Origin: Actinopolyspora saharensis
GTDB lineage: Bacteria; Actinomycetota; Actinomycetes; Mycobacteriales; Pseudonocardiaceae
Assembly: GCF_900100925.1 (NCBI RefSeq)
Contig: NZ_FNKO01000001.1
Coordinates: forward strand, 1,054,001 to 1,118,000
Direction of reading: 5' to 3'
DNA length: 64,000 bases
In this document: piece after piece, positions 1-8,588 of the stretch
Layout: every line of letters starts with the position of its first letter
Numbering within the stretch: position 1 is the stretch's first letter
The notes under the pieces: generated by a model
What the model was told of the DNA's origin: nothing
Seen by the model: the letters and a program-made list of their open reading frames with translations, nothing else
The model's database searches: none
Program-made: the position numbers and the translations under genes

Positions 1-2573
1 TGGAACTCCACCGCGTAGCGCGCGGTCCCGGAGAACTCGGACTCCGCGGTTCCCAGCTCCGTCCAGGACGCGAGGGAGTCGAGGGAACGGGGCCGCGGCA
101 GGGACGGTCCGCCCTCGAGGAACTCGATCCTCCACGGCCCGCCCACGCGCTGCCGTTGCCCGGTGGGAACGAGTGCTCGGTACTCCGCTGCGTCGATTCG
201 TTCTCGTCGGAAGGTCTTGAGGAACAGGCTTTCTCCGGGGGCGAGCCGGACCCGGACGTGGTCGTGGCCGTCCTTCCGGCGCATCCGGACGGTGCCGCGC
301 TCGTCCCGGAGCGGGTCGAGCGCGGCGGCAGAGGTGGCCAGGGTTCCGAGGGCGAACCAGTCGTCGACGAGCTCTCCGGTCAGGTTCGCCAGGAAGCGGT
401 ACTCGCCTTTCTCGTGCTTTCTGCGCAGCACTTTCAGGCCGGAGTCGGCTATGGGCTCACGCACGGATCCGGCATCGGCCAGGGCCTTTTCCAACCGGGC
501 GTCACTCGTCGTGACGACTGCGCGTCCGGCACCGACCCGGTGTTCGACCGAGTCGTCGCTCGGCCGGCTGGTCAACGTGTGGAGGATCCCCGCCAGCTGC
601 GTGCGGCGTTGGTCGAGACGTCCCAGTCCGGGGACGTCCCGTGGCAGCGCGCCTGCGAAGACGACCATCGCGCCTGCAGCGGCCAACCTGCGCAGCTGTC
701 GCACCGTCTCGAGGGGGACGAGTTCGGCCCCGGGCACGACCACGGCGGCGTAGGTGCAGTGCTGGTTGTGGATCCCGGACCGACTGCCGGAGAACTCGGC
801 CAGTTGCCGGTCGGACACCCAGTCGAACTGCCAGCCCCGTCTCGCCAGCTTGTCGGCGAGTTCGTCCGCTCCGGTCGGGTGCGAGTGCATCCAAGGGTCG
901 CCCTTCCACCCGTAGTCGGGTGTCAGCTCCGGTGCTTCCGAGGACTCGACACCTCCGTGGGGGGCGGCCCACAAGTCGTGCTGCGGCCAGTAGACGAGCA
1001 CGTCGTTGCCGTGCTCCCCACTCTGGAGGACCGACTGGCACCGGGTGATGTACTCGTTGAGTTCGGAGACCTGCTGCCACGCCGTGTTGGCCGGACGCAG
1101 TTCGGTGCTGGCGTAGAAGGACAGCCCCGGCCACGGTGCCTCCTCCGGTGAGTACGTCGTGCCGTGGAAGACCACGTGATTCACACCGGCGGAGAACAGC
1201 AGGTCCACTTCCGGTTTGGCCTGCGACAACGACACGTGGTAGTGCTCGTCGCGCCAGGTCATCGTCTCGGCTCCGACCAGGGACTTGCCCCGCAGGTGAG
1301 CCGCGGAGGAGGCCATCCGCCAGACCAGGGGTGTCGGTGAGTGCACCGGTTGCGCCCCGCCTCGCACACCGGGGACCGGGAGGACATCACCGCCGGTGTA
1401 CTCGGTTTCGGGGATGTCCGCGGCCGCGTAGACGTCGAGGAGGTTGGCCGGGGAGCCGTGCGCCTGGTTCCGGGTCAGCCAGCCGCGCTCGGCGCTCCAG
1501 TCGCTCCACTGGCGTGCGAAGCGCTCCAGGAACAGGTCCGAGAAGGTCTCGCGGAGGTCGGTCAGGACGCGTCTGCGCCTCTCCGAGGTGCTCCGCTCGT
1601 CGAACACTTCGGGCAGGTAGGGGGCCGGTGCGTAACCGCGCAATCGTGCGAAGTCCTCGAGGACACTGGCGGTCCAGTCCGTGCCCTGCAGCTCGAAGGA
1701 GTCGTGGAACAGCGCGCGTATGCCCTGTCCGCGCTCTCCGAGCGAGTCTCCGAAGTGGTCCAGGTGCTGGCGGATCGAGTGCTCGTCGAAGTAGTCGGCC
1801 AGCAGCCCCTTGCCGCCGGGGCCGGCCCGTTCGACCCTTTTCAGGACCCATCCGCTGAAGAGTCCCGTCAGTTCCCAGTCGCCGGAGGGCGCGGTCCAGT
1901 CGAGTTTCCGGTCCCCGTCGACGCGGTCGGTCAGGTCGATCGTTCGTCCCGTTCCGGAGTCACGGGCGATGAGCGCTGCCAGTGGTGGTTCGGGAATCGA
2001 TGGCCTCGGTGGCCGGAACTCGGGGCGGGCCAGTCGCTCCTCGTCCACGAGGTCCGGATGCGGTGGGTGTTCCGTGCGGACCTCGCCCTCCAACCGCTGT
2101 CCACCTCGGAGCCGCCACCGCTCGACCAGCACGCGTCCGGCGCTGAGTTCGGGCGGGATCCACGGTACACCGAAGGTCCATCCCGAACCGGTCGTCAGGT
2201 CGATGCCCAGGTTCCGACTTCCCGCGTGCTCGACGGTGACGTCGAGCGCCCGCATCCACTCCGCGCCGAGGTACTCCCGGATGGACTCCTCGTAACCATG
2301 AGGCTCGTAGATGGGTTGCACTTCCACCCCGCCGAATCCGTTGTCGGCGAGCCGGTCGAGTTCCCGGCGAAGCCCGTCCTCGGTCACGATGCTGCCGGGC
2401 CACCACCACCGGGTCCACGGGCGTGTCTGGTGGGTGAACTCGGGCCACCGCAGAGTGCGCACCTCGCCCGGGGAGGTGGTTCCGTCCGTCGCGGCGGCGG
2501 ATCGGCCGGAAACACTGGTCAGCGCCGCGCTCGCGAGGATGCCGCCGTGGATGAATTCTCTGCGGTTGATCAA
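1..2573 (-). CDS. GH106 alpha-L-rhamnosidase, secreted (C-terminus beyond window)
   Basis: Reading the minus strand from 2573 gives an open frame of 857 codons that runs off the left edge, so the C-terminus is missing. The TTG start is chosen because GGAGGT lies 7 nt upstream. It is followed at once by a twin-arginine signal (N-R-R-E-F at residues 3-7, then a hydrophobic stretch and Ala-rich cleavage region). Around residues 53-61 the protein has the W-W-W-P-G-S segment, followed by the G-F-G-G-V-E-V-Q-P-I-Y strand typical of GH106 rhamnosidases, and further on G-A-E-T-M-T. GH106 enzymes release terminal alpha-L-rhamnose from plant glycans, especially rhamnogalacturonan, outside the cell. A perfect LacI-type dyad 123 nt upstream matches sites at the rhamnose LacI gene and the lyase gene near 46.6 kb. 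Family assignment is by recognition of these segments and was not searched. Confidence 0.85.
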   Translation of the reverse strand, partial: MINRREFIHGGILASAALTSVSGRSAAATDGTTSPGEVRTLRWPEFTHQTRPWTRWWWPGSIVTEDGLRRELDRLADNGFGGVEVQPIYEPHGYEESIREYLGAEWMRALDVTVEHAGSRNLGIDLTTGSGWTFGVPWIPPELSAGRVLVERWRLRGGQRLEGEVRTEHPPHPDLVDEERLARPEFRPPRPSIPEPPLAALIARDSGTGRTIDLTDRVDGDRKLDWTAPSGDWELTGLFSGWVLKRVERAGPGGKGLLADYFDEHSIRQHLDHFGDSLGERGQGIRALFHDSFELQGTDWTASVLEDFARLRGYAPAPYLPEVFDERSTSERRRRVLTDLRETFSDLFLERFARQWSDWSAERGWLTRNQAHGSPANLLDVYAAADIPETEYTGGDVLPVPGVRGGAQPVHSPTPLVWRMASSAAHLRGKSLVGAETMTWRDEHYHVSLSQAKPEVDLLFSAGVNHVVFHGTTYSPEEAPWPGLSFYASTELRPANTAWQQVSELNEYITRCQSVLQSGEHGNDVLVYWPQHDLWAAPHGGVESSEAPELTPDYGWKGDPWMHSHPTGADELADKLARRGWQFDWVSDRQLAEFSGSRSGIHNQHCTYAAVVVPGAELVPLETVRQLRRLAAAGAMVVFAGALPRDVPGLGRLDQRRTQLAGILHTLTSRPSDDSVEHRVGAGRAVVTTSDARLEKALADAGSVREPIADSGLKVLRRKHEKGEYRFLANLTGELVDDWFALGTLATSAAALDPLRDERGTVRMRRKDGHDHVRVRLAPGESLFLKTFRRERIDAAEYRALVPTGQRQRVGGPWRIEFLEGGPSLPRPRSLDSLASWTELGTAESEFSGTARYAVEF

Positions 2574-2663
2574 GGTCCGAACCTCCAGATCCGCTGGGCG
2601 GTGTTTCCCGTCCGGTGCATCGGGACGAGCACTCGCACGCGCCCGTGGGGTGATCCTTCGCGC

Positions 2664-2707
2664 AATGTTCGAGGAGCGGCGTGAAAGATCAACGTTGAAA
2701 CGTTTCA
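2664..2707 (-). promoter_or_regulatory. Operator TGAAACGTTTCA and likely promoter of the GH106 gene
   Basis: TGAAACGTTTCA at 2696-2707 is a perfect 12-bp palindrome with the central CG typical of LacI-family operators. Directly downstream on the minus strand lie a possible -35 TTGATC (2687-2692) and, 17 nt later, AACATT (2664-2669). Near-identical dyads occur at 44686 and 46036. The operator is clear; the promoter hexamers are weaker. Confidence 0.65.
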
Positions 2708-3031
2708 TGGAAGTTAGCTGAGCGCCGCGGAAGCGTCAATGGCCGTCTTCTGAGGCAGTGGCCAGGTGCTTTCGCAGCAGTGCTGGCGGGATCGTGCTGG
2801 TGCGGGCGAAGGGCGCCTGCCGAGGCGCCGGTGCGGCTTCATGGTCGCGCGTTTGGCCGAAACGTTCGCTCAGCTGCTGCAGCAGCGTTCCGCGTTCCTT
2901 GCGGGCCTCTTGCTCAGGTGCAGCACCCGATGTTCCGGAGTGGACCAGAACGGTGGTGCTCGTTCCGCGGGACACTCCGGCGGAGTGATTGTCGCGGCCG
3001 GAAAAGCCCCGGTCGTGTCCCCCGGGCGTGC
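2708..3031. other. Intergenic, no gene seen
   Basis: Between the GH106 operator and the end of the ligase-like gene. Open frames here show no recognisable protein and look like GC-driven shadows. No strong hairpin was found. Confidence 0.5.
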
Positions 3032-4129
3032 TCACCGCTCGGTGGGCACCACCGTGGCGGCCTCCAGCACGTCGTGCAGGCTGTTCCGGGGGCGGAAGGC
3101 CGCGCGTTGCCGGCTCGCGCTCGTTCCGCTGCGCAGCAGGCGCGTGACCTGGTCCCGCACCGCTTCGCGGTCGCCGTAGGCCTCCAGCGTCGGATCGAGG
3201 TAGTCCAGCAGGCGGTGCACCTGCTCGGCGGCGGGGTGGGCCCGTGCCGTGGCCGGGTCGACCAGCTCGCCGGAGAGGCCGGAGCGGGCCGCGCGCCAGC
3301 GGGCGGCGCACTCCAGTTCCGGCGTGGTCCGCGACAGCGGGGTCCCGTGGCGTTCCTCGGCCACGCAGCGGGCGGTCAGCGCCCGCGCCAGTCCCGCCAG
3401 CATCACGGTGTGCTCCGGCCGCGGAACCACGTCGCAGATCCGGAACTCCACGGTGGCGAGGTGCTCGGAGGGGCGGACGTCCCAGTAGAGCATCCCGCGG
3501 TCCTGCAGCACCCCGACGTCGACCAGCTGCTGCGTCGTTGCCACGTACTCGGCGTAGGACTCGCAGATCCCCGGCATGCCCGAGCTGGGCCACTGCCACC
3601 AGATCTGCGCGCGGTAGCTGTCGTAGTTGGTGTCCTCGCCCCGCCAGAACGGCGAGTTCGCCGAGAGCGCCAGCAGCGTCGCCATCCACGGACGTGCCCG
3701 GTTCATCACGGCCACGGCGAGATCGGGATCGCTGACCCCCACGTGGATGTGACAGCCGCACACCACCTGTTCGCGGGCGACCACACCGAAGCGGGCGAGC
3801 ATTTCCTCGTAACGTTGCTTCGGGGTGATCACCGAGCGGTGCGAATCGGGGTAGGTGCCGCTGGCCACCAGGCGCTCCCCGCGCCGTCCCGCCGTCTCGA
3901 CGAGGTCATTCCGCAGCCGGACCAGCGCCGAGCGCAGCTCGTCCAGCTCGGAGCAGACCGGGGTGGACAGCTCGACCTGGGAGGACAGCAGTTCCGGGTC
4001 CACCTGTCCCGATCCGGTGATCCCCGACCGCTCGCGGGCCATCTGCGGCCCCGACTCGGAGGGCTTCCCGGTGGTGGAGTCGACGAGGTGGAACTCCTCT
4101 TCCACACCCAGGGTGTGTTTCTCGACCAC
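3032..4129 (-). CDS. Glutamate-cysteine ligase-like carboxylate-amine ligase (GCS2/YbdK family)
   Basis: The 365-residue protein begins with the family's opening motif T-L-G-V-E-E-E-F-H-L-V-D. It also carries the metal/substrate-site segment G-C-H-I-H-V-G and the stretch L-A-L-S-A-N-S-P-F-W. Length and motifs fit the ATP-dependent carboxylate-amine ligases of the GCS2 family, which form gamma-glutamyl-cysteine or related amides in the cytoplasm. In actinomycetes such paralogues are often annotated as EgtA/YbdK-like, and the true substrate is uncertain. GTG at 4129 is preferred over an upstream in-frame start because GGAG sits 7 nt upstream and homology begins there. It diverges from the aldo/keto reductase gene. 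Confidence 0.88.
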   Translation of the reverse strand: MVEKHTLGVEEEFHLVDSTTGKPSESGPQMARERSGITGSGQVDPELLSSQVELSTPVCSELDELRSALVRLRNDLVETAGRRGERLVASGTYPDSHRSVITPKQRYEEMLARFGVVAREQVVCGCHIHVGVSDPDLAVAVMNRARPWMATLLALSANSPFWRGEDTNYDSYRAQIWWQWPSSGMPGICESYAEYVATTQQLVDVGVLQDRGMLYWDVRPSEHLATVEFRICDVVPRPEHTVMLAGLARALTARCVAEERHGTPLSRTTPELECAARWRAARSGLSGELVDPATARAHPAAEQVHRLLDYLDPTLEAYGDREAVRDQVTRLLRSGTSASRQRAAFRPRNSLHDVLEAATVVPTER

Positions 4130-4305
4130 GGCATCACTCCCGGCGAGAGGGGGTGTTCCCCACCCCCATCCTTGCCGAGGGAGCTCCACAGCGCCAGGCC
4201 GATCCCCGTGGGAAGCTGCCGGAGCGGCGGGGAGTGTGGCAACGTGATCGTGTGTTGCTCGGCCGTTGCCGAGCACGTCGAACGCAGCGGGATAAGGAGC
4301 CGAAC
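4130..4305. promoter_or_regulatory. Divergent leader region with two hairpins
   Basis: Separates the ligase-like gene (minus) from the reductase gene (plus). GGGGGTG/CACCCCC (4149-4167, loop TTCCC) lies in the ligase leader. GCTCGGC/GCCGAGC (4257-4274, loop CGTT) lies 31 nt before the reductase start and could be an operator. Promoter hexamers are not obvious. Confidence 0.4.
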
Positions 4306-5343
4306 GTGGAATACCGGCAGCTGGGACGTTCCGGACTTCGGGTGTCGGCGTTGACGCTGGGCACCATGACCTTCGGCGGGGAGGGCATCTTCGGCAACCT
4401 GGGGGACACCGATCTCGCCGGGGCCAGGCGGCAGATCGACATGTGCCTGGACGCCGGAGTGAACCTCATCGACACGGCCAACATGTACTCCACGGGCACG
4501 GCCGAGGAGATCGTCGGGGCGGCGCTCGGGGACAAGCGCGACGACGTGTTGATCTCGACCAAGGTGCGCATGGCGATGGGGGACGGGCCGAACGACGCGG
4601 GGCTGTCCCGGCAGCACATCATCCGCCAGGCGGAGGCGAGCCTGCGCAGGCTGGGAACCGATCACATCGACCTGTACCACGTGCACGAGTGGGACGGGCA
4701 GACTCCGCTGGAGGAGACGCTCGAGGCGCTGGACACGCTGGTGCGCTCCGGCAAGGTCCGCTACCTGGGGGTGTCGAACTACTCGGGATGGCAGCTGATG
4801 AAGGCGCTGGCCACCGCCGACCGGCACGGGTACCAGCGCTTCGTGGCCAACCAGATCTACTACTCCCTGGAAAGCAGGGACGCCGAGTACGAGCTGGTCC
4901 CGGCCTCGGTGGACCAGGGGCTGGGGATCCTGGTGTGGAGCCCGCTGGCCGGTGGGCTGCTGTCCGGCAAGTACCGGCGCGGGCAGCAGAGCTCGGAGGG
5001 CAGGCACCTCACCGAGTGGAGCGAGCCGCCCGTGCGGGACGAGAGCAAGCTCTACGACACGATCGAGGAGGTCGTGGAGATCGCGCAGTCGCACGGCGCC
5101 TCCCCCGCGCAGATCGCGCTGGCCTACCTGCTGCGCAAGCCGGCCGTGTCCTCGCTGGTCATCGGGGCGCGCAAGGACGAGCAGCTGCGGGACAACCTGG
5201 GGGCGGCCGAGGTGCGGCTCTCCGACGAGGAGTTCGCCAGGCTCGACGAGATCAGCGCGCCGTGGTTGATCTACCCCCACTGGCACCAGGCCGCCGTGGC
5301 GGCGGATCGCTTCGGTCCGGCCGATCGGGCGCTGCACGGCTGA
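4306..5343 (+). CDS. Aldo/keto reductase (AKR superfamily, potassium-channel beta-subunit-like)
   Basis: A 345-residue (alpha/beta)8 barrel reductase of the NADPH-dependent AKR superfamily. The catalytic tetrad is visible as D56, Y61, K86 and H127, in the contexts N-L-I-D-T-A, A-N-M-Y, I-S-T-K and Y-H-V-H. The C-terminal segment S-S-L-V-I-G-A-R resembles the cofactor phosphate-binding loop. The GTG start at 4306 has AAGGAG upstream, and homology begins immediately with E-Y-R-Q-L-G-R-S-G-L. It stands alone, divergent from the ligase-like gene and convergent with the glucanase gene across two strong hairpins. Physiological substrate is unknown; members reduce aldehydes, ketones or sugars. Confidence 0.93.
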   Translation: MEYRQLGRSGLRVSALTLGTMTFGGEGIFGNLGDTDLAGARRQIDMCLDAGVNLIDTANMYSTGTAEEIVGAALGDKRDDVLISTKVRMAMGDGPNDAGLSRQHIIRQAEASLRRLGTDHIDLYHVHEWDGQTPLEETLEALDTLVRSGKVRYLGVSNYSGWQLMKALATADRHGYQRFVANQIYYSLESRDAEYELVPASVDQGLGILVWSPLAGGLLSGKYRRGQQSSEGRHLTEWSEPPVRDESKLYDTIEEVVEIAQSHGASPAQIALAYLLRKPAVSSLVIGARKDEQLRDNLGAAEVRLSDEEFARLDEISAPWLIYPHWHQAAVAADRFGPADRALHG

Positions 5344-5349
5344 GCTCCG

Positions 5350-5378
5350 CGGCACCGCTCTCCGCGGAAGCGGTGCCG
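5350..5378. terminator. Hairpin terminator between convergent genes
   Basis: CGGCACCGCT pairs with AGCGGTGCCG (10 bp, 9-nt loop) just after the reductase stop. No T-tract, as is common in actinomycetes. Confidence 0.7.
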
Positions 5379-5405
5379 TTGCCCCGCGCCCTCGCCTCCG
5401 GAGCG

Positions 5406-5436
5406 GGCCCTGCCGCGGACGGACCGCGGCAGGGCC
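5406..5436. terminator. Second hairpin terminator between convergent genes
   Basis: GGCCCTGCCGCGG pairs perfectly with its complement (13 bp) around the loop ACGGA. It lies 33 nt beyond the glucanase stop on the minus strand and should work in both directions. Confidence 0.75.
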
Positions 5437-5469
5437 TCGCGACAGGGCCCCGCGGCAGCGGCGGAGCGG

Positions 5470-6648
5470 TTACCAGGGGGTGAGGGTGAGCGTCACCGAG
5501 GTGGGAGCGGTGTCCTCGACGTAGGGGGCGAAGCCTGCGACGTCGTCGAACGCGAACCCGTAGGCCTTGCCGTCGACGGTGTTGGCGTGCATCACCTTCG
5601 CGTAGTGGTTGGTGATGTCGGTCCCGTAGAAGTCGCCCGCGCTGCTCGCGGGCTGGTCGGTGACGTTGTGCAGGGCGGAGCGGTTGAAGCCCGCGCCGAG
5701 GATGGCGGCGACCGGTCCGCGGGGGGCGGCTCCGGCGGCCAGCTCACCGTCGCAGAACAGCACGTCGCGGGTGCTGGGGCGGGCGAACTCCCCGACGTCG
5801 CCGTCGAAGACGAACTTGTCGCCGGAGACGCTGCCGGTGTAGACCCCGGTTCCGATGTCGACGCTCATGCTCGTCGAGCGGTACTTCTCCCAGACCCGGT
5901 CGATGTAGGAATCGAAGTAGGTTTCGGAGAAGTTGCCGAGGTCGAGCGCGTGCCCCGGGGCGACGACGCGGCGGTCGCCCTGCCGCAGGTTCTCGAAACC
6001 GGGGATGGAGCTGATCTCGGAGAAGATCCGCTGCCGTCCGCCCGCGGGGATCGTCCCGGTCGTCTGGTCCCGCGCACCGACCAGGTGGATGGCCGAGGGC
6101 ACGCTGAACATGTCCACCATGGTGGTGTTGCAGTGCATGCCCCTGTCGTTGAGGGTGAACTCGAAGGTGTCGTGCAGGACCGCGTTGCTCGCGTCGCTGG
6201 GAACCCAGCCCGCGGGGTACTGCAGCGCGGGCTCGCCCGTGCCGCTCTCGACGACCTTGAACTTCAGCTCCCCGTCCAGGGCGAAGTAGATCCGGCCGGA
6301 CATGGGCGGTATCGAGAGGGTGGTTTCCCCGCTGCCGTTGAGCGGGATGCCGTAGTGGGCGTAGCCGTCCGATCCGTTGTCGGACATGGCGACGGGCACC
6401 AGCCGGCCGTCCGCGGTGACGTGGCAGTGCTGGTTCGCCGAGTTGACGCCGACGATGTAGAGCGTGATCGACGTGTTGGCGAATTCGCCGGTGTTGTTGA
6501 CCACCGTCAGCGGCAGCGAGGCGGCCGCGGAGTTCTGGCTGCCGAGGGGCGCGCCGGAACGGGGGCTCGCGGACGCGGCCGCCCCGAGGGCGGGCACGGC
6601 CAGCGCGGCGGTCGACATTCCTCCGAGGAAGGCTCTCCTGTTGAACAC
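5470..6648 (-). CDS. Secreted GH64 beta-1,3-glucanase
   Basis: A 392-residue protein with a Tat signal (N-R-R-A-F-L-G-G at residues 3-10, cleavage likely near A-S-A about residue 27) and a GH64 thaumatin-like catalytic domain. E163 (in D-T-F-E-F) and D179 (in M-V-D-M-F) are 16 residues apart. That is the spacing of the acid/base pair in the laminaripentaose-producing GH64 enzyme. Such enzymes cut beta-1,3-glucans of fungal or oomycete walls into short oligosaccharides. The GTG start follows AAAGGAG by 5 nt; a much longer upstream open frame is non-coding. Monocistronic, with its own leader of about 240 nt after the preceding gene's terminator. Confidence 0.9.
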   Translation of the reverse strand: MFNRRAFLGGMSTAALAVPALGAAASASPRSGAPLGSQNSAAASLPLTVVNNTGEFANTSITLYIVGVNSANQHCHVTADGRLVPVAMSDNGSDGYAHYGIPLNGSGETTLSIPPMSGRIYFALDGELKFKVVESGTGEPALQYPAGWVPSDASNAVLHDTFEFTLNDRGMHCNTTMVDMFSVPSAIHLVGARDQTTGTIPAGGRQRIFSEISSIPGFENLRQGDRRVVAPGHALDLGNFSETYFDSYIDRVWEKYRSTSMSVDIGTGVYTGSVSGDKFVFDGDVGEFARPSTRDVLFCDGELAAGAAPRGPVAAILGAGFNRSALHNVTDQPASSAGDFYGTDITNHYAKVMHANTVDGKAYGFAFDDVAGFAPYVEDTAPTSVTLTLTPW

Positions 6649-6885
6649 GGTGTCTCCTTTGGGGGCCGTGTGTCGGGTACGACCCGAAGGGGTCCAGACC
6701 AGTCTGGTGGCGGCCTGACCGATCAAGCATTCCGCTGTTCTTCCGCATCCGATGAACCGTTCGGGGTGTTGTTCAGCCGCAGCGGTGCGGACGTCGCGCC
6801 CGTTCCGGACGATTCGCCCGAGGGCGGGCGGCTGCTTCGGCTGCCCGGAGGAGTTCACCGCGCTGCCGTGGAACAGCCGTTCCCC
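6649..6885. other. Glucanase promoter region, no gene seen
   Basis: Upstream region of the GH64 gene on the minus strand. It probably holds that gene's promoter, but no convincing -35/-10 pair or operator palindrome was found. Confidence 0.4.
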
Positions 6886-6920
6886 GCGGGAAGAACGGGA
6901 GAAATCCCGCTCCTTCCCGC
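6886..6920. terminator. Nested stem-loop with GAAA tetraloop
   Basis: Outer stem GCGGGAAG/CTTCCCGC (8 bp) encloses an inner stem CGGGA/TCCCG capped by GAAA. It is 72 nt past the esterase stop on the minus strand, so it is a likely terminator of the quercetinase-esterase operon. Confidence 0.6.
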
Positions 6921-6992
6921 GAGAGAGCCGGGGTTCCCCCGGAGGAGCGGCGCGGTCAGCTGTGGCGTGCTTTCCGGCGCGGTCGGAGGAGG

Positions 6993-7931
6993 TCACGGTT
7001 CGGTCGTGGACCGGGGCGGTCGGTGTGCCGCTTCCCGGGGGCTCGTGCCGAACACGAGACGTTCGGCGAAGCCGAGCGAGTGCTCGAAGATGTCGTCGAC
7101 CACCGCCGCGGAGGCGCCGAGCCAGACGTGCTCGGTGTCCGGAACCGTCCGCAGTTCGGCTCGCGCCCCGCTGGCCTCCAGGGAGGCGGCCAGCTCCGTG
7201 CTGTGCGAGCACGCCACCACGGTGTCCTGCTCGCCGTGCACGAGCAGGAACGGCGGAGCGCTGGCGTGGACGTGCGCGACGGGGCTGGCCGCGCGGGCCC
7301 GCTCGGGATCCGCGGCGGGAGCGGAGCCGAGCAGTCGGGCCTCGGGCGTGCGCGGATCGTGCGGGGAGTAGCCCTCGCGGGCCGTGCCCAGGTCGCTGGG
7401 CCCGTACCACACGACGGCGCCGGCCAGGGGCGGGTCCGCGTGCGTGAGGGCCAGCAGCGCGGCCAGGTGCCCACCCGCCGACTCGCCCCAGGCCACGGTT
7501 CGCGCGGTGTCGACGCCGAGCTGCGCGGAGCGGAGTACGAGCCACCGCAGCGCGCAGCGCAGGTCGTCCAGCTGGGCGGGGAAGGTGGATTCGCCGCTGA
7601 GCCGGTAGTCCACGCAGGCCACGGCGAAGCCCGCCGCGGCGATGCGGGCGAACGGGCCGGGGGACCAGTTGCGGGTGTGCACCCCCATGTCGTCGCGCCG
7701 TCCGCGCTGCCAAGCGCCTCCGTGCAGGAACAGCACCAGCGGCGCCGGCTCGTTCGGGCGGCCGGGCAGCCACAGGTCGAGCTCCGGTGGCCGGGTGCCT
7801 TCCGGCTCGGCGTAGGGCACTCCGCGCAGCAGGCGCACCTCCGGAGTCGGGAAGGCGGGCGGTGGCAGGGCGGCCTCGTCCGGGTGCGGGGCGGCGATCG
7901 ACTCCTGCGGTGTCGGTCCGGTGCCGGTCAT
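6993..7931 (-). CDS. Alpha/beta hydrolase (esterase/lipase, HGGAW type)
   Basis: A 312-residue serine hydrolase. It shows the oxyanion motif H-G-G-A-W (70-74), nucleophile elbow G-E-S-A-G-G with S151, acid D236 (G-E-Q-D) and H268 (T-E-H-V-W). This is the pattern of BD-FAE/hormone-sensitive-lipase-like carboxylesterases. No signal peptide is evident, so it is probably cytoplasmic. Its ATG overlaps the quercetinase stop as ATGA, so the two are translationally coupled. Quercetinase yields a depside ester (protocatechuoyl-phloroglucinol carboxylic acid), so hydrolysis of that depside is an attractive inferred role. Sequence alone shows only an esterase. Confidence 0.9.
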   Translation of the reverse strand: MTGTGPTPQESIAAPHPDEAALPPPAFPTPEVRLLRGVPYAEPEGTRPPELDLWLPGRPNEPAPLVLFLHGGAWQRGRRDDMGVHTRNWSPGPFARIAAAGFAVACVDYRLSGESTFPAQLDDLRCALRWLVLRSAQLGVDTARTVAWGESAGGHLAALLALTHADPPLAGAVVWYGPSDLGTAREGYSPHDPRTPEARLLGSAPAADPERARAASPVAHVHASAPPFLLVHGEQDTVVACSHSTELAASLEASGARAELRTVPDTEHVWLGASAAVVDDIFEHSLGFAERLVFGTSPREAAHRPPRSTTEP

Positions 7932-8485
7932 GCCGTGTCCCAGCGGTGCTCGGGCAGGAAGCGCACGTCGTGGCGGTGGGCCACCTCGGCGAAGCGCTCC
8001 GCAGGGGGAACGACGGGCTCGTGGGGCAGCCCGTGCTGCTCGGTGGGGGCGCCGAGGTTCTCGAAGAACCGCTCGTAGGTTCCCGCCGGGCCCGCCGCGA
8101 CTCCGACGACCTGGCTGTGGTGGCGCTCCATGCGGTAGGCGTGCGGGCAGTTCTTGGGCACGAAGCCGAAGTCGCCCGGTGTCAGCAGTTTCTCCTGCTG
8201 GACGCCTTCGGTGTCCTCGACGAACAGGCGCACGGCTCCCGCGGTGATGTAGAAGACCTCGTAGGTGTCGGGGTGCACGTGTGCCGGGATGATGTCGCCC
8301 TTGGGGCCCTCGCAGGTGAAGAAGTTGAAGGTGTTCTCGGTCTGCTCGCCGCCTGCGTAGATGGTGAACATGTCGCCGAACAGGTGCGCCCGGTCGCCTT
8401 CGCCCTTCTCCAGGAAGTAGGGCTTGTCCGGTTCGGGCGGGATGCCCGAGGCCTGCCGGTGGCGGGTGGCGTACTCGATGGTCAT
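7928..8485 (-). CDS. queD: Quercetin 2,3-dioxygenase, monocupin type
   Basis: A 185-residue single-cupin protein, nearly the length of the nickel-dependent QueD of Streptomyces sp. FLA and very similar to it as remembered. The metal ligands fall at the same numbers: H69, H71, E76 and H115. The fold motif G-D-F-G-F-V-P-K-N precedes the last histidine. QueD opens the flavonol C ring with dioxygen, releasing CO and a depside. ATG at 8485 has GAGGAG 5 nt upstream; a longer upstream frame crosses the operator and is rejected. The gene diverges from the MarR regulator over a perfect dyad and is coupled to a downstream esterase, suggesting flavonoid-induced expression. Confidence 0.95.
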   Translation of the reverse strand: MTIEYATRHRQASGIPPEPDKPYFLEKGEGDRAHLFGDMFTIYAGGEQTENTFNFFTCEGPKGDIIPAHVHPDTYEVFYITAGAVRLFVEDTEGVQQEKLLTPGDFGFVPKNCPHAYRMERHHSQVVGVAAGPAGTYERFFENLGAPTEQHGLPHEPVVPPAERFAEVAHRHDVRFLPEHRWDTA

Positions 8486-8511
8486 GATGCTCCTCGGAGA
8501 ACGAACACCTT

Positions 8512-8528
8512 TGTCAGGTAGCCTGACA
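8512..8528. promoter_or_regulatory. Perfect MarR-type operator TGTCAGG-TAG-CCTGACA
   Basis: A 17-bp inverted repeat with 7-bp perfect arms. It lies 26 nt upstream of queD and 60 nt upstream of the marR-type gene, so one bound dimer could repress both. Confidence 0.75.
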
Positions 8529-8588
8529 CAAGTTGTGGTGACCGGCAAACCCCGGTCGCCGTCGTCGTCGGCTCGTCGGGAGGAACTG